Shown: positions 7,138 through 16,337, counted from the stretch's first letter. The stretch: DNA of 64,000 nt from Neptunomonas sp. (GCF_016744175.1 NZ_JADGEV010000009.1:17996-81995), one strand, 5' to 3'. Notes: generated by a model not told the origin, from the sequence alone. Program-made: numbers and translations.

Positions 7138-10100
7138 CTAAAACGACCTACTTATAAATTCACTGAGTGGTATTGGTTTAGAATACAAATATCCTTGAGC
7201 ATAATCACATTTCATTTGCGCAAGCACCTTTTCCTGCCCCTTTGTCTCTATACCTTCTGCGATCACTTTGATTCCAAGTCTATGTGCCATAACAACGATA
7301 GATTCACATAAAACGCTAGAATCAATAGATTCTGGCAGTTGTCTAACAAACTCTCTGTCTATTTTAAGGTAATCAATATCATATTGCTGGATATATGCCA
7401 GCGAGGAATAACCGGTTCCAAAGTCATCAAGTGCGACCTGAATACCTGCATCCCTAAAATTAATCAGTGTTGATAAGCTTTCCTCACTGCTTGTCATTAA
7501 CAGCCCTTCGGTAATTTCTATAACGAGAGATGATGCGTTGATGCCATACTCCGTTAATTTTTCAAGCCATGGAAGGAGCCCCGTTTCTGATTCTAAAAAC
7601 TGAACGGGGGATACGTTGATACTTAGTTCAAAGTCAGGTCCAAACGCTTGCTGTAATTGCTTTAATGATCGACAGCCTTCGTTGAACACCCACTCACCTA
7701 TACCTGTTATGAGCCGCGTCTCTTCGGCAAGAGGTATGAAGTCACACGGCGGGACTAACCCATGTACTGGATGGTTCCAACGAATGAGGGCTTCAGCTTT
7801 GTATGCTTTTCCTGTCGTTAAGCAAACAATTGGCTGAAAATAAAGTTGAAACTGTTCAGACTCAAGAGCAAGGTGCAAATCATTGATTAACTGCATGCGT
7901 TGCACCACATCATCTTGCATTGACTTAGTAAAACAGTGGAAACAGTTTCGGCCAGATTCCTTGGCAGCGTACATGGCTTGGTCGGATGTCTTTAATAATT
8001 CGGCGCTATTACATCCATTGTGAGGGTAAAAGGAAATACCAATACTCACTGAGATATGTATTGCTTTTCCTTCAATCTCGAAGGGTTCGATGAAACTATG
8101 TCTGATTTCTTCAGCGACTCTAATGACAGGGGATGTGCTCGGGAGACTCCCCATTATAATGATAAACTCATCTCCGCCTTGTCGGCCAATCAGGTCTTCT
8201 GATCGAACATTGGCTGAGAGCCGTGTTGCAACCAGTTTAAGTAGCTGGTCACCCTTATCATGCCCTAGCGTATCATTGACGTGTTTGAATTGGTCGAGAT
8301 CTAGAAACAGAGTGGCTAATAGAAGATCATGACGTTGGGCTTTGGTAATTTCGTGAGTTAGGTGGTCAATCAACGTTTTTCGATTGGGCAGTCCGGTAAG
8401 GTGATCGTAGTGCGCTTGTTGCCAAATTAGCTCCGTAGCTTTTTTCTGTTCAGAGATATCACGATAGAGTGCGACATATTGAACAACCTGATTATGTTCA
8501 TCGTAAATGCTATTAATATTGAGCCATTCGGGAAAGACTTCACCATTTTTTCTGCGGTTGTAAATTTCTCCTTCCCAACACCCAAACTCTGTTAAGGCTG
8601 CCCACATCGTATTGTAAAAAGCTTTATCTTGATGACCCGATGATAAGGTGCTTGTTTTACGGCCTAGGATCTCTTCTTTTGTATAGCCAGTAACTTTGGT
8701 AAAAGCTGGGTTAACATCAATAATAGAGGCGTACTGATCGGTAACCATCATACATTCACTGCTGTTTTTAAAAACGGATGCCGACAATAACAATGACTCT
8801 TCATATTCTTTCTTTCGAGAAATATTTCGGATAACAAGAATAATGTCGCTAGAATTACTTATCGTATTTGCTCGTGCTTCAAAGAATTCGAGTTTCCCCT
8901 TAATTTCTAAGGGATATTCCCATGTAATTACTTTCTTATTATCAGCACATTCAAGAAGTTTTTCATGAAAAATATCGCCTATTTCCGGCGGTAAAACTTC
9001 TAGCATGTTGTGACTAAGAAATAGCTCAGGGGTAACGTAAAGATCATTTGGAGACGATGTGCGGTAATCAAGAATGATGTAATTTTTATTAAGTTTGAAA
9101 TAGAGATCTGGTAATGCACTGAAGATAGCGTTTAATTCATTATTACGTTTCTTAGCGTCTTTTTCTGCCTGTAAACGTGCTTCAGCCATTTTTTTAAAGC
9201 GCTCACCGAGTATGGTTAACTCCATGGCTCCATGGGTTTGCAAACTTCCAGTTAGCTCACCTTGCTCAAGTTTTTCTGTGGCGCCTGTAATTTGTTGTAG
9301 AGGTTGTAAAATACTTGAACGTAACCCTTTTATTGCCAAGATAGTTACGAATCCTAGGAAGGCCAAAAAATACACAAGGTTTGTTATGAATTGATAATTT
9401 GCTTGCTCTAAAGCCTTGTCTACAGGGATTCCAACACTAACGGTTACTGTTTTTCCATTGGCTTTTTTATATAAAGTTTTATGTGTGAATATACGCAAAA
9501 GACCATCGGTACCTTGAATGACTTCAGTCTTGAGTTGGTATTCCCGTGATGCTTCTATGTTGACGTTGTACTGACGTGGTTTAAGGCCATGTAAAGAAAT
9601 TTGAATAGGGAAATTTGCTACGATTGAAGTGTCTTCATCGGATATAAATGCAATTGAATCTAGAGGAAGGTTGTAATCTGAAAGTTGATTGCTCCACCAA
9701 TCTAGTGAAACGACAACGACAGTCATTGCGGTTACTGTGCCATTGGAGTCGATGACCGGATATGAGAAATTAACACTGGTTCTTTGTGCTACCCGATCGT
9801 ACTGATAGGTACCAATCGCAAATTCTTTATTCTTTAATGAGTGTTGAAAATAGGCTCTATCGAATACGTTTACCTTTTTATTTAAAGGTAAGGCACTACA
9901 CAGTAATTCGCCATCTGATTTTGGTACGCCTATGTTGATATAGGCAGTATTTAGTTTAAGAATACTACCAAGAAAATTCTGGCAGGATGCGCTACTAGGG
10001 TTTTGGATCTCTTTAACTGAAGAGAGGTATTTTAGATACTTTTCAGTATCATTAATAATCACTTGTTGTGTCTGTGCAAGCCGCCGGGCCGTTTCAACAG

Positions 10101-10227
10101 CTTGGGCGGTATGCTCCTCAATTGCTAAGGCTCTCTCCTGTGTGGCTTGAAAAAAAATTGTTATTACACCAGGTAAAGCAACAATGAGAACTAAAATGTA
10201 AAGTCTAGACTTCAGTGAACTAAACAT
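7138..10227 (-). CDS. Membrane GGDEF-EAL protein with Cache and two PAS domains
   Basis: 1029-aa c-di-GMP enzyme. Order: TM helix (about 8-28), periplasmic Cache-type sensor (about 35-275), TM helix (281-300), HAMP-like linker (301-355), two PAS domains (about 362-475 and 480-597), GGDEF (about 605-765) and EAL (about 785-1025). GGDEF at 684-688 is intact, with the inhibitory I-site RSED at 675-678. EAL at 812-814, EITE at 904-907 and DDFGTGYSSL at 934 are intact, so both cyclase and phosphodiesterase activities are possible. The gene is monocistronic and its stop lies 22 bases from the convergent propeller gene. The periplasmic domain probably binds a small molecule. Confidence 0.95.
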   Translation of the reverse strand: MFSSLKSRLYILVLIVALPGVITIFFQATQERALAIEEHTAQAVETARRLAQTQQVIINDTEKYLKYLSSVKEIQNPSSASCQNFLGSILKLNTAYINIGVPKSDGELLCSALPLNKKVNVFDRAYFQHSLKNKEFAIGTYQYDRVAQRTSVNFSYPVIDSNGTVTAMTVVVVSLDWWSNQLSDYNLPLDSIAFISDEDTSIVANFPIQISLHGLKPRQYNVNIEASREYQLKTEVIQGTDGLLRIFTHKTLYKKANGKTVTVSVGIPVDKALEQANYQFITNLVYFLAFLGFVTILAIKGLRSSILQPLQQITGATEKLEQGELTGSLQTHGAMELTILGERFKKMAEARLQAEKDAKKRNNELNAIFSALPDLYFKLNKNYIILDYRTSSPNDLYVTPELFLSHNMLEVLPPEIGDIFHEKLLECADNKKVITWEYPLEIKGKLEFFEARANTISNSSDIILVIRNISRKKEYEESLLLSASVFKNSSECMMVTDQYASIIDVNPAFTKVTGYTKEEILGRKTSTLSSGHQDKAFYNTMWAALTEFGCWEGEIYNRRKNGEVFPEWLNINSIYDEHNQVVQYVALYRDISEQKKATELIWQQAHYDHLTGLPNRKTLIDHLTHEITKAQRHDLLLATLFLDLDQFKHVNDTLGHDKGDQLLKLVATRLSANVRSEDLIGRQGGDEFIIIMGSLPSTSPVIRVAEEIRHSFIEPFEIEGKAIHISVSIGISFYPHNGCNSAELLKTSDQAMYAAKESGRNCFHCFTKSMQDDVVQRMQLINDLHLALESEQFQLYFQPIVCLTTGKAYKAEALIRWNHPVHGLVPPCDFIPLAEETRLITGIGEWVFNEGCRSLKQLQQAFGPDFELSINVSPVQFLESETGLLPWLEKLTEYGINASSLVIEITEGLLMTSSEESLSTLINFRDAGIQVALDDFGTGYSSLAYIQQYDIDYLKIDREFVRQLPESIDSSVLCESIVVMAHRLGIKVIAEGIETKGQEKVLAQMKCDYAQGYLYSKPIPLSEFISRSF

Positions 10228-10471
10228 ACCAACTGAAAGGCCTTAAGATTTATATGAGTATAGATAATAAAATAGCTGAATTTTAGATAACTATCGAGAA
10301 AATAGTCATTTTTAGTCTAGCTTTACGTTGACGTAAGTCGAGAATATTCTTGTTTTTACTTACGAAGTATTTAGCAGTAATAGCGATGATATTAAGCTCG
10401 CTAACACAAAGTAAAATTAGGTAAAGACCTGATTTTCTATCAGATCTTGTCAAGGAGCTGAGTAACGTCGA

Positions 10472-10768
10472 TCAGTGGCTTTCAGTTTTATTTTTTTGTG
10501 CTTCAAAGTGCTCAATGTGCTGATCTAAATTCTCTTCTAACATTTCAGAGTATTGGTTTGAAAACCATGCCAATGCATCGTTGCGTTCTGCTGCTAAATC
10601 TTTTGATTTATACGCTGTTTCATGAGCACTAAAGCGTGCCGCTGCATAGCGTAATGCTGCGCCAACATCTTCTAAATCTTTATTGTCTGATGTCACTAAG
10701 CGATTAGCTACATCAATAAATTCATCGGCCATTTTGAATAAGTTTGCAGCAGCTTCTTTATCAATCAT
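10472..10768 (-). CDS. DUF3144 family protein
   Basis: 98-aa soluble helical protein with the DUF3144 core: KMADEFIDVANRL, then VGAALRYAAARFSAHE and the terminal FSNQYSEMLEENLDQHIEH. Members are found throughout Gammaproteobacteria and have no assigned function. It is a stand-alone minus-strand gene between the GGDEF-EAL gene and ohrR, with 240 non-coding bases downstream of it (10228-10471), in which nothing else was recognised. Confidence 0.85.
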   Translation of the reverse strand: MIDKEAAANLFKMADEFIDVANRLVTSDNKDLEDVGAALRYAAARFSAHETAYKSKDLAAERNDALAWFSNQYSEMLEENLDQHIEHFEAQKNKTESH

Positions 10769-10909
10769 TTTGGGACTACCTAATTAAGTTGGGTTGTTAT
10801 TAAGAGGTAAAACAACCTCCTACTTTTTTGGGTGTACTTTACAGCGGGTGTCTTGCTGGTGCAATTAGGCCTGATACTGAGCCTTGCGTGGAGTGCCTAG
10901 AAAATTAGT

Positions 10910-11374
10910 TTAACTGCAGGGCGTTGTATCCGCTTGAGGTGTTCTTAATTGTTGGTTGAGGTCATGCAACTGTGTTAATAAAGCGTTAAAGCATTCTGGT
11001 GCTAGCCCCGTTGAGCAGGCAACTTCTTTTTGGATAGTGGCGATATCATCATGTAGGGCTTTTGCTTTTGGAGTGAGGCTAATCATTACTTTGCGCTCAT
11101 CATCGCTGGCTCTTTGGCGGGTGACGAGTCCAGATTGTTCCATCCGTTTTAATAAGGGGGTGAGTGTTGCTGAATCAAGATAGAGTGCTTGGCCTAGATC
11201 TTTGACTATCATTGAATCTTGCCCGCTTAAGACGAGGTACGCTAAGTACTGTGGGTACGTCATATTCAACTTTGCTAAGCTTTTTTTGTACTTTTTAATA
11301 ATAGCTTGAGAGGTGGAGTATAAGGCAAAGCACAACCGCTCATCGATAGGGGAGAGTGTGGATGTGTTTGTCAT
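10910..11374 (-). CDS. ohrR: MarR-family organic hydroperoxide repressor OhrR
   Basis: 154 aa. The winged-helix MarR core is evident (LNMTYPQYLAYLVL, LYLDSATLTPLLKRMEQSGLVTRQRASDDERKV). The N-terminus has RLCFALYSTSQA, in which Cys15 corresponds to the reactive peroxide-sensing cysteine of OhrR. Oxidation by organic hydroperoxides releases it from DNA, derepressing ohr. It lies downstream of ohr and yceI on the same strand, separated by a hairpin at 11501-11526, and probably has its own promoter in 11375-11500. The Cys and its neighbours make the OhrR assignment stronger than plain MarR. Confidence 0.9.
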   Translation of the reverse strand: MTNTSTLSPIDERLCFALYSTSQAIIKKYKKSLAKLNMTYPQYLAYLVLSGQDSMIVKDLGQALYLDSATLTPLLKRMEQSGLVTRQRASDDERKVMISLTPKAKALHDDIATIQKEVACSTGLAPECFNALLTQLHDLNQQLRTPQADTTPCS

Positions 11375-11500
11375 TTTATTATTACCTATGAGAGCAGTTT
11401 GTGATTAGTGTAGCGCTCGTGTAGAGCAAGGCAAGTAGGTTTTTACTTCTGAGGCTGAGTTAGACAATAAATGGTTTTACTTAAGTAGCTCAGCCGTTGA

Positions 11501-11526
11501 TAACGGGGTTGATTTTAACCCCGTTA
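11501..11526 (-). terminator. Strong 10-bp hairpin downstream of yceI
   Basis: TAACGGGGTT and AACCCCGTTA form a perfect 10-bp stem around a six-base loop, about 40 bases after the yceI stop and 130 bases before ohrR on the minus strand. There is no T-run on the exit side, so it may slow or stabilise transcripts rather than terminate intrinsically. It separates the ohr-yceI transcript from ohrR. Confidence 0.45.
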
Positions 11527-11563
11527 CAATAGTGTTTTATGTATGACCTATAAGAGACTTTTT

Positions 11564-12160
11564 TTACTTTAAAACTAGATTGAAACTAACTGGGATCGAA
11601 TGCCCAATATTTGATAAACCTGCAAGTTCTCGCAGTTTCTCTATTCCTGTATCTAGGCCAAAATCAGCTGCTTTTATAATAATAGGCTGTTGCGTAGAGG
11701 CTAGAATCGTTTTGCCATCAGACATCATAGTGATATTGGCCGTAATAGGCTTCTTAAAACCATGAAAATCCAATACCCCATCAACGCTGGCGTTAAGAAT
11801 GCCTCCTTGTTTAACGGCACCGAGTATTTCAGTTGATAGCTGTGCCTCTATCGTTGCCACTTTAAAATTAGTCGTATCAAATAAGTGCTCACGTAATCGT
11901 ATATCACGGATATCGACTTGGGTCTTGATGCTATCTAAATCAAGCTTAACCTTTAATGCACCGGTGTCGCTTAAGCTACCCTGCAGTTTTGTTATCTGGA
12001 ATATTTCTGCCGCATTTACTTTTTTAATAGAAATGAAACTTAATGAAGATTGCGAATTATCTACATGCCAATCTGCTTGTGCGCTTAGGCTCAGTAAGCT
12101 AGCAAAAGCAGCAGTAAGTAATACTTTGGGTAGAGACAGTTTAGGTGAACGTTTAATCAT
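11564..12160 (-). CDS. Periplasmic YceI-family lipocalin-like protein
   Basis: 198 aa. Residues 1-29 form a signal peptide (MIKRSPK, hydrophobic core, cleavage at AQA before DWHVDN). The mature part shows the YceI barrel pattern: WHVDNSQSSLSFISIKK, VKLDLDSIKTQVDIRDIRLREHLFDT and FHGFKKPITANITM. YceI proteins bind isoprenoid-like amphiphiles and are often linked to stress. The ATG at 12160 is preferred over 12178 because AAGGAGA lies just upstream of it. Only 26 bases separate it from ohr, so the two are probably co-transcribed, tying this protein to the organic-peroxide response. Confidence 0.88.
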   Translation of the reverse strand: MIKRSPKLSLPKVLLTAAFASLLSLSAQADWHVDNSQSSLSFISIKKVNAAEIFQITKLQGSLSDTGALKVKLDLDSIKTQVDIRDIRLREHLFDTTNFKVATIEAQLSTEILGAVKQGGILNASVDGVLDFHGFKKPITANITMMSDGKTILASTQQPIIIKAADFGLDTGIEKLRELAGLSNIGHSIPVSFNLVLK

Positions 12161-12186
12161 GGTAGATCTCCTTATCATGCATAATT

Positions 12187-12615
12187 TTACGATATGAGGT
12201 TTAGTATCACATCAAGGTTACCACGTGTGGCGTTAGAGTATGGACATACATGATGTGCTTTGTCGATCAACTCTTTTGCATGAGCACTCTCAATGCCTGG
12301 TAGAGAAATGTTCAATGTGGTGGTAACAGTAAAAGCATCACCGATAGGCCCAATACCGACTTCACCGGATACGATTGTACCTTCAGGGAAGGTTACTTTC
12401 TCGCGTGTGCATACAACGCGTAGTGCACCAATAAAACAGGCTGCATATCCTGCGGCAAACATCTGCTCAGGATTCACGCCAAATGTACCTGCACCGCCTA
12501 ATTCTTTTGGTGTAGTTAGTGCTAAATCCAACGCACCATCATTTGATTTGATATGACCTTCACGGCCACCGGTTGCTTTTGCGTATGCGGTATAAAGAAT
12601 TTTTTCTGGTTTCAT
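12187..12615 (-). CDS. ohr: Organic hydroperoxide resistance protein Ohr
   Basis: 142 aa, the usual length for Ohr/OsmC-family thiol peroxidases, which reduce organic hydroperoxides using lipoylated partners. The two catalytic cysteines are visible: Cys60 in GYAACFIGALR and Cys124 in HHVCPYSNATRGN. The conserved NPEQMFAAGYAAC block and the Arg in KATGGREGH are also present. A near-perfect 31-bp inverted repeat at 12650-12680 lies in its promoter. The gene heads the ohr-yceI transcript, with ohrR further downstream on the same strand. Confidence 0.95.
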   Translation of the reverse strand: MKPEKILYTAYAKATGGREGHIKSNDGALDLALTTPKELGGAGTFGVNPEQMFAAGYAACFIGALRVVCTREKVTFPEGTIVSGEVGIGPIGDAFTVTTTLNISLPGIESAHAKELIDKAHHVCPYSNATRGNLDVILNLIS

Positions 12616-12649
12616 TGTTATTCTCCAAACATTGTTTGATACGATTATT

Positions 12650-12680
12650 ATATATCGCGCTATTCAATAGTGCGATATAT
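12650..12680 (-). promoter_or_regulatory. Palindromic operator candidate for ohr (probable OhrR site)
   Basis: Two 14-base arms (12650-12663 and 12667-12680) match at 13 of 14 positions as an inverted repeat with a three-base centre; the core is ATATATCGC-CTAT/ATAG-GCGATATAT. It is 35 bases upstream of the ohr start, where a repressor would block transcription. A MarR-type dimer such as OhrR, encoded in the same cluster, is the natural ligand. The assignment is inference from position and symmetry. Confidence 0.65.
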
Positions 12681-12921
12681 AATTTTATATGTAAAGCATT
12701 TTTAATTAATGCAATGAGCCTTCTAGTGATAGCTGCTGTTGTAAGCAGTTATAAAATTTATCGCTAAGGTTAAGGCTCACTTGGTATGGTATTAGCTCTT
12801 TTACGCAAAAGTGTTTTGCCTATAAAAGCAATACAGGGCACCGTTAAGATATTGAGCGTGCCTGTGAGTGGGCGTAATCTTCCTCAATATTGTTTAATTC
12901 TTTAAAAGGTAATAGTTGGCT

Positions 12922-13650
12922 ATGCAGACGAGGGATTATCGATCGCAGTTTTGGCAAGGGGTAAGGGATCTGATGCCACTGGTTTCAGGCGTGTTACCGT
13001 TTGGTTTAATTGTGGGAGCTAACGGTGTGGCTCTAGATATGAGCCCTGAACTCATTATGGGAATGACGGTGTTATTTTTTGCGGGGTCGGCACAGTTAGC
13101 CGCGATGCAGCTTATCCAAGAAAATGCAGCGTTTGTGGTAATTGTGTTGACCACCATCGTCATTAATTTACGTTTTGCTATTTATAGCGCTACGTTTGCA
13201 CCGCTTTTTTATCCCCTGAAAAAGCGGTATCGATTGCCCTTTGCATATATTTTATCCGACCAAGCATACGGTTTGTGTATTGCACCCGATCAGCAACAGC
13301 GCTCGGATGCTGAGCGTATTAGTTATTACTTAGGCACGGCAGTGGCGTTGTTAGTGAGCTGGGTACTGTCTGTTATTTTAGGTATTGCTGTAGGGGCCAG
13401 TATCCCGCCTGAATGGATGCTAGGATTTACGATTCCATTGGCGTTTCTTGCAATGCTAATGTCGACGATTACCAATCGACTGTTATTAATTGTTGCGATA
13501 GTTTCAGGGCTAGCCGCTATTTTTATGCAAGGACTGCCGTATAACCTCGGTTTTATTTTAGCGATTGTGACGGGTGTTATTGCCGGACTTGTATTGCCTC
13601 GTTTAGCTGGCCGATCTTTCAACTCAGTTATGGGGCGCCCACATGAATGA
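12922..13650 (+). CDS. azlC: AzlC family branched-chain amino-acid exporter, large subunit
   Basis: 242-aa polytopic membrane protein with the AzlC signature region (MPLVSGVLPFGLIVGANGVA, then FFAGSAQLAAMQL and INLRFAIYSA). Together with the small AzlD subunit it forms a two-component exporter for branched-chain amino acids or related compounds. The start is ATG 12922; a TTG at 12916 has better spacing from AAAGGT and cannot be excluded. It overlaps azlD by eight bases, indicating translational coupling. It is divergent from ohr, with about 300 bases of intergenic DNA shared. Confidence 0.9.
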   Translation: MQTRDYRSQFWQGVRDLMPLVSGVLPFGLIVGANGVALDMSPELIMGMTVLFFAGSAQLAAMQLIQENAAFVVIVLTTIVINLRFAIYSATFAPLFYPLKKRYRLPFAYILSDQAYGLCIAPDQQQRSDAERISYYLGTAVALLVSWVLSVILGIAVGASIPPEWMLGFTIPLAFLAMLMSTITNRLLLIVAIVSGLAAIFMQGLPYNLGFILAIVTGVIAGLVLPRLAGRSFNSVMGRPHE

Positions 13651-13972
13651 TCTTACCTTATGGGGTCTGTTTTTTGTGTGTGGTTTATCTACATACTTGA
13701 TACGCCTTTCCTTTATTCAGTTACACGGAAAGCTAGGGCCGTTGTTAGCAAAGTGCCAGCCAGTACTTTTGCTATTGCCTCCAGCTATTTTGGCCGCTTT
13801 ATGCATTCCTCCGATTGTTTTCAGTAAACAGAATGATGGTCTACAAGTTGAGCTGGCACAAATTCTTGCAGGGTGTGTTGCTATTGTTTTGGCTAACTAT
13901 TTTAAAAGCCTGCTCTGGCCTATTTTGGGTGGTATGACCTTTTTATGGGGTTACCGTTGGTTAATCGGCTAA
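13643..13972 (+). CDS. azlD: AzlD family branched-chain amino-acid exporter, small subunit
   Basis: 109-aa hydrophobic protein with about four membrane segments; the sequence WGLFFVCGLSTYLIRLSF and the final TFLWGYRWLIG fit AzlD proteins. Its ATG lies inside the last codons of azlC. It is required with AzlC for export activity. A GNAT acetyltransferase gene follows within about 15 bases, so all three may be on one transcript. Confidence 0.9.
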   Translation: MNDLTLWGLFFVCGLSTYLIRLSFIQLHGKLGPLLAKCQPVLLLLPPAILAALCIPPIVFSKQNDGLQVELAQILAGCVAIVLANYFKSLLWPILGGMTFLWGYRWLIG

Positions 13973-13987
13973 CAGGTGAGTATGATA

Positions 13988-14464
13988 ATGATAAAAGTCC
14001 AACCCTTCATGGTAGATAGATCTAATGAAATAGCTGATTTATTTCATCAGTCAGTTCATAGCATAGATACGTCTATATACACACCTGAGCAGCTAAATGT
14101 GTGGGCTTCGACTCCTCCTGATTATCTCCTGTGGTCAACGAGGTTAGCTGCTAAAAAGCCGTGGTTAGCTATGATTAATAATCGAGTAGCAGGCTTTATT
14201 GAGTTAGATACAGACGGACATATCGATTGCCTATATACGCATCCACACTTTCAGGAGCTCGGTGTGGCTGGTGCATTATATGAGCACCTGCTCACTGCAG
14301 CTAAGTCGAGGGGCTTTAGGCGTTTATATGTTGAGGCATCGATAGTAGCTAAACCATTTTTTGAGCGCCGCGGGTTTACAAAAGTTGCAGAGAATAATGT
14401 TCAACGAAAAGGTGTAAAGCTGATTAACTTCACTATGGAAAAATACTTGGATTTAAGTCAATAA
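13988..14464 (+). CDS. GNAT family N-acetyltransferase (YafP-like)
   Basis: 158 aa. YTHPHFQELGVAGALYEHLL is acetyl-CoA motif A (x-P-x-x-Q/R-x-x-G-x-A/G), and the C-terminal VEASIVAKPFFERRGF is the typical GNAT 'phenylalanine-rich' helix-strand unit of the YafP type. Starts at 13976 (GTG), 13982 and 13988 are all in frame; AGGTGAG at 13974-13980 gives best spacing for ATG 13988. It follows azlD by 15 bases and is probably co-transcribed. Substrate unknown. Confidence 0.85.
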   Translation: MIKVQPFMVDRSNEIADLFHQSVHSIDTSIYTPEQLNVWASTPPDYLLWSTRLAAKKPWLAMINNRVAGFIELDTDGHIDCLYTHPHFQELGVAGALYEHLLTAAKSRGFRRLYVEASIVAKPFFERRGFTKVAENNVQRKGVKLINFTMEKYLDLSQ

Positions 14465-15061
14465 TTCACTGATTGGAATTTCCGTATGCATATTTATTTT
14501 ATAACAGCCATATAGGCTTTTAAGTGGCTTTTTCATGTGCCTGATTATATGGTTTTATATTGTTCACTCATGCTTGTTCGAATTATTTTAACTTGTTTTT
14601 TTAATGTAACTGTTTGTTTGTTATGGTTATTATTCAGGTTTTTTTTGAATGTGTTTTCTTTGTTGTGTTTAGTGTTTGTATTATCAGTAAATTGAGTATT
14701 CGGTATGGGGTTATCTATTTTACTTATTAAGCCCTATATGTGGTATGGTTGTATTTAATTTGACGCGTCTTATCTTTTTGAGAAGACAAGTAAAGTCCTC
14801 ATTTTTATCATTTAATCTCTCAACCTTTTGGCAATGAATTACGTGTTTTTTCATCGGTGCCATACACAGACGATATATTAAAACCTTCTTCGCTTATTTG
14901 TTTTTTAGGCTGTGGATTTCAGTATTTTACGCTGTGACATAAAAATATTTAAAGCACATAATAAATATATGTAATGAGCGAGTGTTTTAATAGAAATATT
15001 AAAGTTTAGTTAAAAACTCATGTGAGAAATGAGTTTATTAATCGCTTAAAAAAGGAGCGAT
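14465..15061 (+). other. AT-rich 600-base intergenic region
   Basis: No gene is supported here. A weak terminator-like element (AGCC-ATATA-GGCT followed by T's) lies at 14506-14522, suitable for ending the azlCD-GNAT transcript. A 7/8-bp stem with a T5 loop lies at 14767-14787. The rest is AT-rich and includes the promoter region and, at 15049-15056, a strong AAAAGGAG ribosome-binding site for the next gene. A small RNA cannot be excluded but nothing identifies one. Confidence 0.4.
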
Positions 15062-16207
15062 ATGAATAGTTTAATGGTCGGCGTTATTGGGACATCGAAA
15101 AAAGAAGACGAGCGACGCTTTCCCATTCACCCAGCGCATTTGAGCCGAGTTCCTGAACCGGTTCGCCGCCAATTGATATTTGAAGAAGGTTATGGAGCAG
15201 CATTTGGTATTACAGATGCTGAGATTGCCGCTCAAACGGGTGGTATTGCTACACGGCATGAAATACTGGCGGTTATCGGCAGGGTTATTATCTCCAAACC
15301 AGTACTCGCTGACCTACTAGAACTGAAAGAAGGCGGAACCCTATGGGGTTATGTGCATTGTGTACAGCAGCAAGATATTACCCAAGCGGCACTGGATCGT
15401 AAGTTGACACTCATTGCCTTTGAAGACATGTTTGTTTGGTCTCCAAATGGTAATGTTGGTCGCCACACATTCTATAAGAATAATGAAATGGCAGGTTATT
15501 GCGCTGTGTTACATGCCTTACAGCTTAAAGGCATTGACGGGCATTACGGGGATCAGCGCAAAACGATCATTTTCAGCTTTGGCTCCGTGAGTCGCGGTGC
15601 AATTTATGCACTTAAAGCACATGGGTTTAGAGATATTACCATCTGTATTCAACGCCCAGATCATGAAGTACGAGAAGAAGTACTTGATTGCCACTACGTT
15701 AAAATTCGCGAAGGCATTGAGGGTGAAGCTCGTATGGTAGTGGTGGAACATGATGGTTCTACGCGACCGCTGGCTGAACTGATTAGTGAAGCAGATATTA
15801 TCGTAAACGGGACTTACCAAGAAACGAGCCATCCGACAGACTTTGTGACTGAAGCAGAAAGCTCATGCCTTAGACCCAATAGCCTGATTATTGATGTTAG
15901 TTGTGACGAGGGGATGGGGTTCTTTTTTGCCAAACCGACCACATTTAAGAGTCCGATGTTTAAGTATGAAAGCATCGATTATTATGCGGTGGATCATACT
16001 CCCAGCTATCTCTGGGAAAGTGCAACGCGTTCCATTTCAGCGGCTCTCATTGTCTACCTAGATACAGTTCTAGCTGGACGTGATGCTTGGCAAGCAAATG
16101 AAACTATTCGAAAATCGATAAATATTGATGCCGGTGTGATTCAGAATCCTTCTATTATATCTTTTCAGAATCGTGAGCCAAACTACCCCCACGCATTTTT
16201 AAGTTAG
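15062..16207 (+). CDS. Alanine dehydrogenase/PNT-family enzyme, N5-(carboxyethyl)ornithine synthase-like
   Basis: 381 aa. The N-terminal half resembles the substrate domain of alanine dehydrogenase/saccharopine-type enzymes: VGVIGTSKKEDERRFPIHP (K-E-x-E-x-R-x-P pattern) and FEEGYGAAFGITDAEI; the middle has the Rossmann-type IIFSFGSVSRGAIYALKAHG. The combination is closest to N5-(carboxyethyl)ornithine synthases, which reductively condense pyruvate with an amino-acid side chain using NAD(P)H. The precise substrate is uncertain. An ideal AAAAGGAG precedes the ATG. It is monocistronic, with a terminator at 16259. Confidence 0.75.
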   Translation: MNSLMVGVIGTSKKEDERRFPIHPAHLSRVPEPVRRQLIFEEGYGAAFGITDAEIAAQTGGIATRHEILAVIGRVIISKPVLADLLELKEGGTLWGYVHCVQQQDITQAALDRKLTLIAFEDMFVWSPNGNVGRHTFYKNNEMAGYCAVLHALQLKGIDGHYGDQRKTIIFSFGSVSRGAIYALKAHGFRDITICIQRPDHEVREEVLDCHYVKIREGIEGEARMVVVEHDGSTRPLAELISEADIIVNGTYQETSHPTDFVTEAESSCLRPNSLIIDVSCDEGMGFFFAKPTTFKSPMFKYESIDYYAVDHTPSYLWESATRSISAALIVYLDTVLAGRDAWQANETIRKSINIDAGVIQNPSIISFQNREPNYPHAFLS

Positions 16208-16258
16208 GTTTAATAGCCTCCTTAATTATACTGGCATCTTTCATTGCCATTAGATCAG

Positions 16259-16290
16259 CGCACTTTAGTTATACTGAAGTGCGTTTCTTT
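16259..16290 (+). terminator. Rho-independent terminator after the carboxyethylornithine synthase-like gene
   Basis: CGCACTT and AAGTGCG form a 7-bp stem around an 11-base loop, immediately followed by TTTCTTT. It is 50 bases downstream of the stop at 16207 in the correct orientation. Confidence 0.7.
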
Positions 16291-16337
16291 GATGGGTCCA
16301 CAATCATAGGGCCAGTGTAGTTTGATAGTTACGGAAC

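Noticed and set aside
12573-12767. 64-codon plus-strand frame antisense to the ohr start
   Set aside because: It overlaps the ohr start and its operator palindrome and has no ribosome-binding site.
14571-14586. GTTCGAATT as a tRNA T-arm
   Set aside because: The flanking bases do not form an acceptor or anticodon stem.
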